A stretch of 64,000 nt of DNA from Diphasiastrum complanatum (lineage: Eukaryota; Streptophyta; Lycopodiopsida; Lycopodiales; Lycopodiaceae): NCBI GenBank assembly GCA_029204225.1, contig CM055100.1, positions 53,643,714 to 53,707,713 of the forward strand, given 5' to 3'. The position numbers and the translations under genes were made by a program. Under the pieces are notes generated by a model. The model was given only the letters and a program-made list of their open reading frames with translations, ran no database searches and had not been told where the DNA came from. Position 1 is the stretch's first letter. Each line of letters begins with the position of its first letter. Shown here piece after piece: positions 34,597-45,732 of the stretch.

Positions 34597-35441
34597 TTCA
34601 AGCCTAAGAGGGAGTCAGATCAAAGGCAGGATCGAGACCAGCAATCAGAGGGAGCAACAGAGGCAAATGGAAGAACAAAGAAAAGTTGAAACAACAGAGT
34701 GGAGACAAAAAAATATGTGTGAGATGTAGACGTGAAGGACATACTGTCGATTCGTGTTGGCTCAATCCGAAGATTGAGTGTATGCATTGTCACAAGAAGG
34801 GTCATGCAGCCATGGACTATCACCAGAACCCAAGAAACAAACAAGCTGAAGGCAAACGGGAGAACAATAGTAGTTCGTCCTACATTGAAGAGCCAGAAAG
34901 CTCAAAGATGGGTGAAGAAAGATTGAATCATGAAAATTCGACCGCCTATATCTGTACAAACGTGTGTGCAGCCTCCACATCTGACACTCAAGAGATAATT
35001 TTTGACTCAGGAGCAACATCACACTTCGTTACATCAAGATGGATAATGTTTGACTTTTGGAGTGTAGATATATCAAGACTTATTATTCTTGGAGACGGAT
35101 CAAAGCATCAAGAGAATGGTATTGGTTTGCTATGGCTGAATACAAACGACAAAGACAGACGACTCGAAAACATTCTGTTCGTACCTACACTACAGCAGGA
35201 CTTGCTATCAGTTGCAAGAATACTAGATGCTGGAATACGTATAACATTTTCAGACGAAGCATGCAATGTCGTTGATGCAAGCACCAGTACATTGATTATA
35301 CAAGGTAGAAGAAAAGACAACCTGTGTCACTTAAAGGTACGTGTACATGCAGATCAATTGCATCAAACCCATGATGATTCGTCAGATATTCTATGGAGAC
35401 AACATCCTATACACCACAACACAGTGGTGCTGCTAACGTGA
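34597..35441 (+). pseudogene. RE-5 zinc knuckles and aspartic protease
   Basis: Two knuckles follow one another near 34716: CVRCRREGHTVDSC is a complete CCHC box, and CMHCHKKGHAAMDY lacks the last Cys. The protease motif IIFDSGATSHFV lies near 34998, followed by ILGDGSKHQENGIG and ILFVPTLQQDLLSVARI, the usual order for copia PR-INT. The frame then jumps at about 35400 to the distal end of integrase, so the integrase catalytic core is deleted. Confidence 0.87.
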
Positions 35442-35640
35442 CTCTCATGGAAGCCGCTAGGTGCATGATGGCCTATTTGAAGGCTCCAAGAGTGCTGTGG
35501 GTTGAAGCAGTAGCTACAATTGCCTACATTCAGAACAAGATAGGAAAATCAGGTGTTCCTCATACAACACCACACGAACTATGGTGGGGTAGAAAATCCA
35601 ATTTGACTCATGTTCGAATTTTTAGTTGTGTTGGATTATT
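35393..35640 (+). pseudogene. RE-5 integrase C-terminal fragment
   Basis: Reads SYTPQHSGAANVTLMEAARC, then LWVEAVATIAYIQNK, then THVRIFSCVG, which are the last part of the copia integrase core and the following conserved block. The catalytic Glu region is altered: the expected acidic residue beside the NG motif is missing after the deletion. RE-6 begins at 35629 within this block. Confidence 0.82.
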
Positions 35641-36789
35641 CTCCTTCTTACTAATCGACTAATCGATTTTTTATCTATTGATCCAGTTCTACGGATTTTC
35701 TCGTGTTCTTACATAGTCTGCAGATTTACAAGTGTTTTTACACAGTCTGCAGAAATACATGAAATTTGACAACAGTGTCGCATTTTTAGCCTATCAAGAT
35801 TTACGAGTAAAAATGCAGTGTCGTCTTTTTTACATTTTAGCGACACTATCGCCTGTCAGGAATTACGAGTAAATATGTAGAGTCACATTTTTTACTTTTT
35901 TCAAAGTGCCTCAAATGTTAAAAAAAATGACTCTGACAAAGTGTAGGGCTACCCTAATGGAATTTAAGGACACTGTTGTCTTTTTCGCAAAATTTTGACA
36001 TTGTCGTCTCTTTTGCCTGTGGCAGTTTTAGTTCATTTCTACAAAGTGACAGTTTTAGTTCATTTATGCAGACAGACTGTTTACGGCCAATTTTCACTGC
36101 TTATTAGCAATCAATGACAAGGAACCAGATGGATGCAGTGGACACCAGCCAACTGGCAATCACAATTGATGACCTAATTTCTTAGTATATATAGCTGTTC
36201 ATATTTATACAGTTTTCAAGTTATGAAGAAGCATGTGAATAGTTAGCTCTCTCTCTTTAAAGCGTGCGAGCTTGAACACTCCTGAGCATTCCAGCTCACT
36301 TCTTAGAGTTGTTTTAGAGATTGCTATTGCGCTACTGCTTATCAACATTGCGCTTAATTCAGACTTTCATTTTAGTCCCTCAAAGATAACATAGAGTACG
36401 CGACTTTGATCCGCAACTTATGGTACTCATTTACTTCTATTTCGTTTTCATACTGAATCAATACCATTTTTATTGCGTTCAGCTTTGTCCCAGAATGTAT
36501 GCGTTTTCTGTAGTTTTTCGCGACAAATTCTTTGTCTGATAATTCCATGCATTATCGTTTGGCTATGTAATCACTGTAGTACTGATGATTTTAAAGTTAG
36601 TTACTATAAGATCGAACGTGATTTCTATCACTATTGTTTTGTTCGAAATTGATAGGCGTAGTCATGCATAGAGAAAGAGGAAGGTAGTTTATTCTACCAC
36701 GCACGAAAACTTTTCTTTCTAGACACTGGAATTATTTTCATTCATTTCTTTTCGAGTTCGACCTATCTTCTGCACACTTCTTTCCGACA
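35629..36789 (+). repeat. RE-6 5' LTR (1161 bp)
   Basis: TG...CA ends, followed by a primer site. It is distinct in sequence from the RE-5 LTR. A short motif TTTACGAGTAAA-like recurs near 35803 and 35864. Confidence 0.75.
36186..36193 (+). promoter_or_regulatory. TATA box in RE-6 LTR
   Basis: TATATATA in the context CTTAGTATATATAGCTG, about 600 bp before the LTR end. Confidence 0.5.
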
Positions 36790-36953
36790 TGATATCAGAG
36801 CGAAATCTCTAATACTTGATATCTTTCACGATATCAAATTAATAATCATACTCTTCAGTTCTTTTCAATCTTTCAGTATCAGAGAATTGATTTCCTATTG
36901 TTGGCATTACTGCATCTGAGTGTCATCGATACAATCGACAGACTAAGTTCTAG

Positions 36954-37260
36954 ATGGATTCTCAAAGTAAAGCTGGTCTTATCGCAGACAAGCTGAATGG
37001 ATCCAATTATCATTTGTGGAAATTTAAGATAAAGACCTTGCTAATCGCCGGTGAATTATGGGATGTTGTTACAAGTACATAAGTAAAACCTGAATGACTC
37101 AAAGTGAAAATCGAAGGACAATAAAGCTTTTGCGCTTATTATCCTCAATATATTAGATACACAGATTGGACACATAGCTGAAGCTAAAATGTCAAGAGAC
37201 GTTTAGGACATCCTAAACTCACTATATGATATGAGGGACGTAACTACTAAGTTACATCTA
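36954..37260 (+). pseudogene. RE-6 copia Gag N-terminus
   Basis: Opens MDSQSKAGLIADKLNGSNY, then HLWKFKIKTLLIAGELWDVV. This is a standard copia Gag start. Stops at 37081 and after, plus frameshifts, destroy the rest. Confidence 0.82.
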
Positions 37261-37287
37261 CGAAGGAAATTCTTCACATTCAAGATG

Positions 37288-37660
37288 TCTTGGACGAGAA
37301 GACAACCTTCTTACATGGTGAGCTAGACGAAGCTCACTTCCTACTTATGCATGCAGAATGCACAAGAGTATCTACAGTCTGAAGCAATCAGCGCGACAAT
37401 GGTATAAGAAGAAAGATCAAGCCCTGAAGTCCTTAGGATACAAGCCACTAATAGTTGATTCCAATGTTTATGTAAGAATTATAGATGGGAAGATCATCAT
37501 TGTAGCTGTATATGTGAATGACACTCTGATACTCTACAAAAGTGAAGAACTTATTGCTAAAGTGAAGTACGACATCTCGAAACATTTTGAGATTACATAC
37601 CTAGGATAAGCCAGATGCTATCTTGGCTTATAGATTGACAAAGACTATGACGAAGGAAAA
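37288..37660 (+). pseudogene. Copia reverse transcriptase fragment (RE-5 or RE-6)
   Basis: Reads LDEKTTFLHGELDEAH, then MHKSIYSLKQSARQWYKK, then VAVYVNDTLILY, where copia RT has YVDD: the second-position Asp is Asn here, so the catalytic site is broken. It ends KHFEITYLG plus a stop at 37608. It cannot be assigned securely to RE-5 or RE-6. Confidence 0.82.
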
Positions 37661-37689
37661 TTATACCTTAATTCAGTATTCATTGGAAG

Positions 37690-38190
37690 ATCGTGAAGCA
37701 AATCTTGCAATACCTTCAATTGACGAAGGATTTTGGATTGTATTATTTTCGTGATGCAGGATTCCAGATACTTTCCTACAGTGATGCTAGCTGGGCATAT
37801 ATCAAGGACGACCGCAAAAGTGTCTCAGGAGGATGTACCATCGCAGCAAGAGCAACAATTCTCTGGGTCAGCAAAAAGCAGACCATCATAGCTCAGTCAT
37901 CTTGCGAAGCAGAATATGTAGCAGCAGCAAAGATGGCCAATGAAATCACTTGGCTCAAACAGTTCCTTGACAAATTAGGTAAAACAAGGAATGAACCTCT
38001 AATTTTGCAGATGGAAAATACATCCGCAATACACCTAACAAAGGATCCCGTGTTTCACTCAAGGACGAAACACATTGCAATCAAGTACAACTTGATAAGG
38101 GGTCTGATCGAAAAGAAGAACCTGTAGACTACTTTCATTGGAACAAAGAAGATGGTTGCTGACATCTTCACAAAGGCCTTAGACAAAGGT
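37690..38190 (+). pseudogene. RE-5 copia RNase H
   Basis: Reads GLYYFRDAGFQILSYSDASW (Asp present), then SGGCTIAARATILWVSKKQ, then AQSSCEAEYVAAAK (Glu present), then HSRTKHIAIKYNLI, and KMVADIFTKALDKGLFEK. A TAG at 38125 lies near the end. The polypurine-like GAGAGGGAGATGAAG at 38241-38255 links it to the truncated 3' LTR. Confidence 0.88.
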
Positions 38191-38250
38191 CTGTTTGAGA
38201 AACAGAGGAGCGGTCTTGGAGTCATCAACCTATCACGCTTTGAGAGGGAG

Positions 38251-38520
38251 ATGAAGAAACAAGATATTTCTGTTACCAAAGCTCTACTAGCTCTCAACTC
38301 CCAATCTGACAAAAAGACACAAAAACGAAATGTTCGCGAACAGCACGAACAACAGGAGAAGGTCAAACGACGTGAAACGACACGAAACTCTTCGCGACAC
38401 AAAACCCTTTGCATTCCAAAGGACCAAGAAGATCAAACAAGTACCATGAAGTATAGTCGCCTAAAATGATATGGTGACATCAGCAAAAGAGCATTAGGAC
38501 GTGTCTAATCCACCGCTCTT
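38251..38520 (+). repeat. RE-5 3' LTR, truncated to 270 bp
   Basis: Matches the first 255 bp of the LTR at 32265, then stops at GCTCTT where the RE-7 LTR (TGTAGGGTCG) begins. This places the RE-7 insertion or a recombination here. Confidence 0.85.
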
Positions 38521-39330
38521 TGTAGGGTCGAAGATCTTGTGTAGTATAGCCCTCTCACCTGTCAACAAGGGTTAGATCACTGGATAGGTACCTAACTATG
38601 CATAGATGTTATTTTTAGTTAGTTTCCTACTTTCTCCCTTAACTCTACTCACCACTAACACTACTCTCCCTTAACTCTACTCCTCTACACTAACATTCAT
38701 CATGATTGTAGGTGAAAGGAAGGGGATGATTAGAAAAGATGAAGGGAAAAGAAGATAAAAGATAGAGATAGAGGGAGGGTGGAAGTTAGCTCAAATGCAC
38801 ATTGTACTTGCTAAAGGAGAGACATAAACTATTGAAACCAAAAAGCATGAACTTGAAAGCAATAGAAAACAACAAGAGCAATATCAAGCATTGAATTGCA
38901 AATGAGGATGTTTCTCTTCCAAAATTGGTAGAGTTTCCTCCTTCTCATTAAGCATGAAAATAGTATACAAATGGTGCCTTTTTATAAAATGGGGAAGGCC
39001 CTTGCCCCTCAATCCTATTGGCTAATATTCACAATGATCCTATCTATTCATCTTGGACCCAACTTGATCCAAGGGTCCACAAAAAGTACATTGGTAATCA
39101 CAAGATTCATGTGAGTCCCAATTTGGATCCAACTCTAAAAAGTAATCTCTAAGTTTAAAAATGACTTTGGGCCTCTAGTTTTATTTTTATTCTAAGGCCC
39201 AAGTCAAGTTTATTTTATTTACAACTTTACTTGCGTGCTCATTGGGCCATGGGCTTACGCGCACATGATGCCATGCCCTCGCAACACATTTTATTGAATG
39301 ATTTTATTTATTTACACTTTGTTGGGAATA
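38521..39330 (-). repeat. RE-7 3' LTR (about 805 bp)
   Basis: On the minus strand it ends CGACCCTACA at 38521 and starts near 39325, just after a G-rich tract (TTGGGGGTATT). The exact start is uncertain by about 15 bp because TGTTGGGGG and CCCAACA overlap. Confidence 0.75.
38979..38988 (-). promoter_or_regulatory. TATA box in RE-7 LTR
   Basis: The minus strand reads CATTTTATAAAAAGGCACC. Position and context resemble the TATA boxes in the RE-1 family LTRs (TATAAAAAGGGACC). Confidence 0.6.
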
Positions 39331-39385
39331 CCCCCAACAGGACCCACGACCTGAAGTAGTGCCGGTCCCTCAGCACTCTGTTGGT

Positions 39386-41430
39386 TTAGTAGAGCGTTTT
39401 CTTCGCCCGTCTTTGCTGAATGAGGTAGGTGGTGACGTCCTCCATAAAGTTGAGGCGGTCCAATTTCTTCAGGTCCTTTGGCGTGTGAAGAGACTTGTGG
39501 GACCCCCGCAGTCAATCTTGGTCGACCCATGTTTGGAATCGGCATGTCCATGGATCACCCTGAAGTGCAACTCGGTAGTAGACACGAGCTATTGGCAGCT
39601 GATCTTCGATTTTGTCTAAAGGTAGTACCTTATTAACATCAAAGAATATGGATGGGAGAAAATTGTCCCATTTAGTTTCGATCCCCATCAGATGTTCCAA
39701 GTCCCGGGCGTAAGTGGTTGTCGCGCGGACTGTTGGATCAGGGCAATTTATATATTGGTTGGCGAACGTGGTGAGAGCCCTTCTGGCGTTACATCCGTGG
39801 TCCACCCATATTCTGATGGTATCATCGGCCAATTGTAATTCTGCAGTGAGATCTTGTCCAGAGGGGTGCCGCATTCCGCCCATTTGGATCTTCGTGGACA
39901 TGGTAGGAAATGCACGTTCACCCGTAATTGTTGTGGACTTGTCACGCAGGCCCTGATGGCCACAGGGTCTCTTTCGAACAATTGTTGACACCACTCTGGT
40001 TGTGGTTGGAGGGCAGGTAATACTTGCAGTTCGTTGCCCTTGATTGTCTGAGCAGAAAACGATATCTGCCAGCCGTCTCTTGATGACTCATGGGGATACT
40101 TTGATAAAAATTCGTTGATTTTCTCCTCCACGGACTTTGGTCTTCGGAAGGCCCGACTGGCAGATATCGTGCGTGATCCTCTGGATGATGTGGTTTGGCT
40201 TTGGCTAGTAGTTGCGCCTTGGCCATGGTCTCGCGTCTCAGCAGCCGTATGTGTAGTGGAGTATGGAAGAAGGTGAGGATGGAGCAGAAAGCGTCTGGCA
40301 TGGGGGTGAAAATTTGATGACTTGCATCCATGCCATAATGTCGGGAGACAATTGAGAATCAGAGGGATTGAATGGAATGGAAGCAACCGTGGCTGCAGGA
40401 GTGATGGAAGATGCAATGGTGATGGATGGAGTAGTGGATACTAGAAGAGAAATAGGAGTGGTATCAACAGAAGAAATGAGGATGGAGACAGAAACATATG
40501 TGGATGGAACATGAAGAGAGGTAGCGACAACAAAAATCGGAGTGGGAGGTTGCACGAAAGAAGAAGTGGCGATTGTTGATGGGGTGGTTAGTGCGGTAGT
40601 GGAGGTGCGTCTTTGGGTAGCAGGTGGAGATGTGGATGTAGAGGCAGCGCCACGCATTTGTTTGTTGGCCGTTGTATTAATAACTGTAGGTTGGGAGGAG
40701 GTGGATGCTTGAGATGGCAAATAAAAGGTTAGTATGTGGCACGAGGGTAGACAAAAGGGATGAGCATTGAAAACCGTGCACTTCTGCCTCAAGAAGTGCG
40801 TAGGCAAAGTTACACAACAAGGGCAACAAGGGCCTGCTACGATTCGCTCATGGTTGTTGGGTCTGATGGAGTTGGTTAGTTCTCGAATAAGGAAACTATG
40901 CCAGTCGTATGGCACAACGGAGGGACCAGAGAATTCCAGAAAAGATTCCACTATTTGACTCAGCAGCTTAGACTGGATTCTGTCTTTGCGAAATGTTGAA
41001 ATAACCAAAAAGTTATTCAACAGATGCACAGCCACTTGAATGACGAATTCTATGATAGCCTCTATCAGGTAATCATTGTTAGTCTGTATGGAGATTTCTG
41101 GTGCGATTTGGGTGACGAAAGGCTTGATCAGAGTTTTGGCGTTGCGATGGGAGAAGGGCTGACGATCACCGGACATAATGCCAATGGTAACCATCGAGTC
41201 GGCGTTAATCCTGACCTTGTACGTGGTACCTTGGTACAAAAAGTGGAACGAGTCTTTTCCTCGTCCCAGGTGGCGTAAGCGTGAAGGGTGAGGCCCATGT
41301 TAATCTCAAAATGGAAGAGCACCGGGTTAAAACCCATTGCCGCTAGAAGTGGACCGGCTGGCTGTAGCCATGGTTGGATCAGAGCATCAGAGGGTAGAGG
41401 CCAGATCTGTGTGGCCTCGAGGATGTCACG
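39386..41430 (-). pseudogene. RE-7 extra 3' ORF (nearly full length)
   Basis: This is the most complete copy. The N-terminal domain (41430-40990) has DILEATQIWPLP, WLQPAGPLLAAMG, LYQGTTYKVRI and NDYLIEAIIEFVIQ. A Ser/Thr/Pro-rich middle (40900-40250) follows, with STSTSPPATQRR, FNPSDSQLSPDIMAWM and more. The C-terminal domain (40240-39386) has FRRPKSVEEKINEFLSKYPH, PHESSRDGW, AIRACVTSPQQL, TVRATTTYARDLEHL, TKWDNFLPSIFFDVN, DQLPIARVYYRVAL and EDVTTYLIQQRR, then a stop. Two or three frameshifts split it. No transmembrane helix or signal peptide is visible, so an envelope role is not supported. The product is unknown. Confidence 0.75.
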
Positions 41431-41439
41431 ACCATGTTA

Positions 41440-42270
41440 GCAGTGATGATTAGCGGTCGGAAAAATAGAAAAAACGGTGGAAAATGGAAAAGGGTGTGGA
41501 AATGGCTAAAAACTGTGAATAACGCGTGTTGGATGATAAGAAGTGTAGTTCAGAGCGCAGATCGATATTCAGTATGATCAGATGATAGCTGGTAGGAAGT
41601 TTGGTCACAAACGAAGAAGTTGGTAATTTCAGTGTAAATTTCGGCAGAGCTTCGCTAGCAAAGGTGACAAATGACTCGAATTTAGCCCTTATATAGTGGA
41701 ATTTAGAGTGCATATTAGGTGAAATCCACTTTTCCTTGTTCAGTTCCACCCAAATTTTGGCAGACACCTTCTTCACAAAATTCTAAGACCTCAGAAAAGT
41801 CTGCGAGAGTGATTTGACTGCTATGCGAAGGTTCTGCGAGGGTTCAGACTGTCTGCGAGGGTTCAACTCTCGCAGGAAGTGATCTCTCACGCAACTTGTT
41901 CTTGTGATTGGATTTTCAAGATCAAACCATGTAGGCAAGCTAATTTCACTGCTCTGATTCCATTTAGGCACCTTGCGAGGGTTGGTAAGATGGTAATCAA
42001 CTTCATCCATGCTTGATCTGACTGTTGGTGGTTCTCTGGAAGTTCTGATGGATAATTGGTAGTAGATCCATCAGCTAGTCTGATGATCTGTTTCCTTCTT
42101 GATCCTATTAGGATCTGGATCCTTCTTGGATTCTGATGGATTTTCTCGATCTTGCCAGATCTGGCTGAATCTGAATGGATCTAGCTTGATTTGGCTTGAC
42201 CTTCTTAGATCTAGTGGTGATGGTTTAGTAGAATAGCTTTTCGTAATGTGCCATCGCCAATCTGAATCTA
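41440..42270 (-). other. RE-7 post-pol spacer, no gene
   Basis: The short minus-strand open frames (41450-41776, 41783-42010, 42071-42337) show no domain. The region contains GCGAAGG and GCGAGGG words (near 41799, 41825, 41838, 41855 and 41975), related to the motif cluster in RE-1, RE-4 and RE-12. Confidence 0.55.
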
Positions 42271-42272
42271 TC

Positions 42273-43340
42273 TTACTGCGGTGGCCAGTATTTGTGCAAC
42301 CGGCTACCGTTGATGGGTGTATTGAATGGTGTCCCATCTAGCTTTTCCAAATTCACGACTCTATGATTAAGAATTTCCTTGATCCTATAAGGACCTTCGT
42401 CTGTGAATTTTAAATTTTCCTTGATCGCCTTGATTTTATACATCAGGACCAGATCCCTGGAGCGAAGATCTTTCTTTTGTAACCTGCGATCATGCCATGC
42501 CTTGCGTCTTTCCTTTTCAGCTGCCAGTGCATGCATCACTAGTAAGCATGTTTCACAGAGTTTATGCAGAGCTTCGTGGCATAGTTGTAGAGATTTGGAC
42601 TCATTAAGACATTGCGTGGTGGCAATCCTTAATGAAGGAACTAAAAACTCTACTAGCATTACAGCATCCTGACCATATACCAATTGGAAGGGTGTTTGAT
42701 CAGTGCTTCCTTTATATGCTGTCCTGAATGCCCACAGTGCAGCATGCAACTTATGTTCCCAATCCGATCAGCTAGGTTCAACTGTTTTCGTGAGCACGCT
42801 ACACAGGATCTTATTGGATGATTCTGCTTGCCCATTACCACGAGGATAATAAGGCATACTGGTCCTGTGGATCACGAAGAATTCCTCCAACAGGACCTTG
42901 ATGGTCTCGTTGATGAAATGGCTTCCGTGATCGCTGACTAGCTCCACCGGGCATCCGAAGGTATAATGATATTTTCATAAAAGAACTTGGCAGTGGTCCT
43001 AGCATTAGCTACTCTTACTACCTTAGCTTTGACCCATTTGGTGAGTTAGTCTATGGCTACGATTATGTATCGAGCCTGGAAACTTTTTGCTGCAGGGTGA
43101 ATTGGACTGATGTAATCCAATCCCCACTTTTCGAATGGTGCTTGGACTAAGACCGGGTGTAGTAAGTCGTAATTCAATCTCGTTGGTCTCCTTGCCCTTT
43201 GGCACACATCGCACTTTTTCAAGTATTCCTCTGTATCCTTATGAATCGTTGGCCACCAACATCCTGATTGCAGGATCTTGTGAACTATAATGTCAGATGC
43301 AAAATGACCTCCACCCATGCCTTCATGTGAAAGCAAAATG
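42273..43340 (-). pseudogene. RE-7 integrase
   Basis: From right to left: the zinc module HEGMGGGHFAS and KCDVCQRARRPTR (43330-43190), WGLDYISPIHPA with the first Asp, a disrupted central core, then PYYPRGNGQAESSNK near 42860 with the catalytic Glu, AFRTAYKGSTDQTPFQLVYG near 42730, and the basic tail RRKAWHDRRLQKKDL near 42490, ending NGSRLHKYW. The second Asp region around 42960 is degraded. Frameshifts separate three segments. Confidence 0.86.
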
Positions 43341-43372
43341 ATCTGGGTGGCCTCATGAGAAAGAATACACCG

Positions 43373-43705
43373 TCAAAGAATTCCATTTGGAACTCTTCGA
43401 TACAACTGGCCGACAATCAACTGATAAGGTCTAGCCTTTAAGATCAATTTCCAATGTTTTTCCTTTGGTAAAGATTTGTCTGGTTGGCCCCACATTAAAT
43501 ATTCAACAATGTCGGCCACCCATTCTAGTACTGTGTCCACGTAAAATAAGGCATCATCTGCCAGCTCATCGTCGGGTTGGTTTGCAATCTCCTTCCCTTT
43601 GATTCGTGACACGTGATCTACCATGTAATGTTGTTTTCCCTTGCGAACTACTATCCGAAAATCAAACTCCAACAACAGAAGTAGCCATCTGGTCCGGTGT
43701 TGCAA
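43373..43705 (-). pseudogene. RE-7 RNase H-integrase linker
   Basis: Reads RTRWLLLLLEFDFRIVVRKG, then DHVSRIKGKEIANQPDDEL, then ARPYQLIVGQLYRRVPNG. The same order occurs in RE-1 (ARWLLLLTEFDF, then QPYQLIVGQLYRRG). It carries no catalytic residues of its own. Confidence 0.8.
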
Positions 43706-43776
43706 GTTTTATTAACGAGATAGAGCAAGGGTTGATGGTCCGTATATAAAGCAAAATGTGTGGCCATCAAGTAGTG

Positions 43777-45640
43777 TCAAAATTTCTTAACCGCATAGAT
43801 CATTGCCAGTGCTTCCCGCTCTGTGGTTGAATAATTCATTTCGGTATCACTGAGCTGTCGGCTTGCAAATCGGATTGGAAAATCCTTTTTGTGTTCACTT
43901 GGCTGGGTTAAGACTGCTCCAACTGCATACTTCGATGCGTCTATATGCACATGGAACTCAATGGACCAATTGGGTGGGCGTAAGATTGGTGCTGAAACCA
44001 ATGCATCCTTAAGCTTCTGAAAAGCCTTTAGGGCTTCCTCGTTCCAATGTGGATCCGTTGTGAGTTTGTAAATTGGTCGGACTAACTCTGCAAAATCAAG
44101 AATGAAGATCCTATAATAATTAGCATGACCCATAAAAATGTAGACCTCGCGGATCTTCCCCGGGGGTGGTAGATCAACAATGATCCTGATCTTAGATAGA
44201 TCTGTGGCGATCCCATGTCTTGACACTATATGGCCGAGAATAAAACCATGTGTCACCCATAATTGACATTTTTCTGGATTCAGAGAGATCTGGTATTTAC
44301 GGCATTTTTGTAACACCTTCTCCAAGTTGGATAAGTGTTCTGAATCTGGTCCATGCACGCACAGATCGTCCAAGAAAATCTCCAGAAATTTTTGTAAATA
44401 ATCTTTGAATCCCGCCTGCATGACTCGCTGGAAAGTGCTTGGGGCATTGCAAAGTTCAAATGGCATCACTTTATAGGCATAGGTTCCCCATTCCGTGGCG
44501 AATGCTGTTTTGTGTTGGTCCTGGGGGGGCTATCTTCACCTGGTTGTAGCCGCTAAAGCAGTCTAGAAAATTGTAGGCTTCGGCACCAGCTACCCTGTCG
44601 AGGACGCTTTTCGTAAATGGTAAAGGAAAATGGTCCTTTTTGGTGACTACATTTAGCGCCTTCAGATTCACACAAATCCACATTTTGTCGTTCTTCTTGG
44701 GTACTATAACTATCGGTGATACCCATTCCGTGTGCTCGATTTCATAGATGAAATCTGCATCCATCAGCTTTTGCAACTCCTGCTTGATCAGCTCAGTATA
44801 ATTCTGGTTGCAGCGGTAATAACGGCTTACCTTGGGGACTGCTCTGTCCACCAAGGGTATGGTGTGTTGGACTACTGTTGGTGGAATGCCCTTCAGGTCA
44901 CTATAACTCCATGCAAAACAGTCTTTATGTTCCACCAAAAACGATCGTAGTCTCTTGAACTGTGTGGGTGTTAACTGTTCTCCCACATGCACTATCTTTT
45001 CTTCTTCACCTGGCTCGGCAAGGTTCATCAGTTGTGTTCGTGCAGGTCCCTCGAAGACTTGTTCCGCTGGTGCCTGACTTTGATCAGGTTCTCTCTGGGC
45101 TTGCGGCATCATGATTACCACGTCGTCCAAGGTATAGTTCTTGAAAGTCTCAGGCATCTCGTGAACTGGCGCTCGTCGAGATTCCTCTTTCAACATATTG
45201 ATCTTAGCCCGACTGGTCATTTTTTGATTTTCTATCACATGTGTAGAAGATGACGCTGTATCTGAGTCCAACTTGATTGACTTCAAGGATTCCAATACTT
45301 TCTTTTTGCTCTTTTTTGTCATCTCGGTGGATTCGTCCTTGTTATCCTTCATCGGGACTGTCGTGACATTCACCTCATGGTTGCGAATATCCGCATCCAC
45401 TGTAGCTATCGCCTCATCGGGTAGATCACTGCAATGAATCACTTGGTTGTAGCGTTGCTTCAACTGATTCTTCTTATTCGCAGGTGCCTTGGGTGGATCA
45501 ACCCTTGAGACTTTCGCCATAGCAGACTTTTGCGGTGGTTGAGCTGGTACTTTCCTGATTCCGTAACGATCTGGGTCCATGTGGTGTAAGACCTGTTCTA
45601 CGTTTATCATATTCACCCCAAATGTGATGGGTGTGTCCAT
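43777..45640 (-). pseudogene. RE-7 protease-RT linker, RT and RNase H
   Basis: A long open segment (45640-44471) covers the linker (HHMDPDRYGIRKVPAQPP, YTLDDVVIMMPQAQ) and RT up to motif A, FLDCFSGYNQVKIAPPG. A one-base shift at a G run near 44525 breaks it. The second segment (44469-43777) has MMPFELCNAPSTFQRVMQ, the catalytic FLDDLCVHG, FMGHANYYRIFI and RNase H residues in HIDASKYAVGAVL and TEREALAMI. The final RNase H Asp lies beyond a break near 43740. The RT active-site acids are intact, so the damage is limited to frameshifts. Confidence 0.88.
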
Positions 45641-45732
45641 AGTGTAACACTTGGGTGAAGATGTACTAGGTTACGGATCTGATTTTTATTGACATGCCTG
45701 GCAGTCAATAGTTGCTAATGCATCCGTCCATA

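Larger units (their letters stand above)
35629..37680 (+). mobile_element. RE-6: copia fragment nested in RE-5
   Basis: It has a 1161-bp LTR (35629-36789) starting TGTTGGATTATT and ending TTTCCGACA, then the iMet-like primer site TGATATCAGAGC at 36790, a Gag start at 36954 and a jump to RT near 37288. No second LTR copy is visible, and the downstream RNase H reads into the RE-5 LTR, so RE-6 lost its 3' part by deletion or recombination with RE-5. Confidence 0.75.
32265..38520 (+). mobile_element. RE-5: Ty1/copia element with nested insertions
   Basis: It has a 5' LTR, iMet primer site, Gag, zinc knuckles, protease, an integrase C-terminal piece, then RNase H and a truncated 3' LTR. A CACTA-type MITE splits gag at about 33618, and a second copia fragment (RE-6) replaces the centre of pol from 35629. 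The 3' LTR is cut at 38520 where the RE-7 LTR starts. The element lies in the integrase of RE-4; the 5 bases before it are ATATT, but the right-hand copy is lost. Confidence 0.85.

Noticed and set aside
39512-39994. The extra 3' ORF as a retroviral envelope gene
   Set aside because: Its position fits an env-like gene, but none of the copies shows a signal peptide or a convincing transmembrane segment.
44732-45253. Plus-strand open frames in 44732-45253 and 45806-46087
   Set aside because: They are the complementary strand of RE-7 RT, linker and protease.
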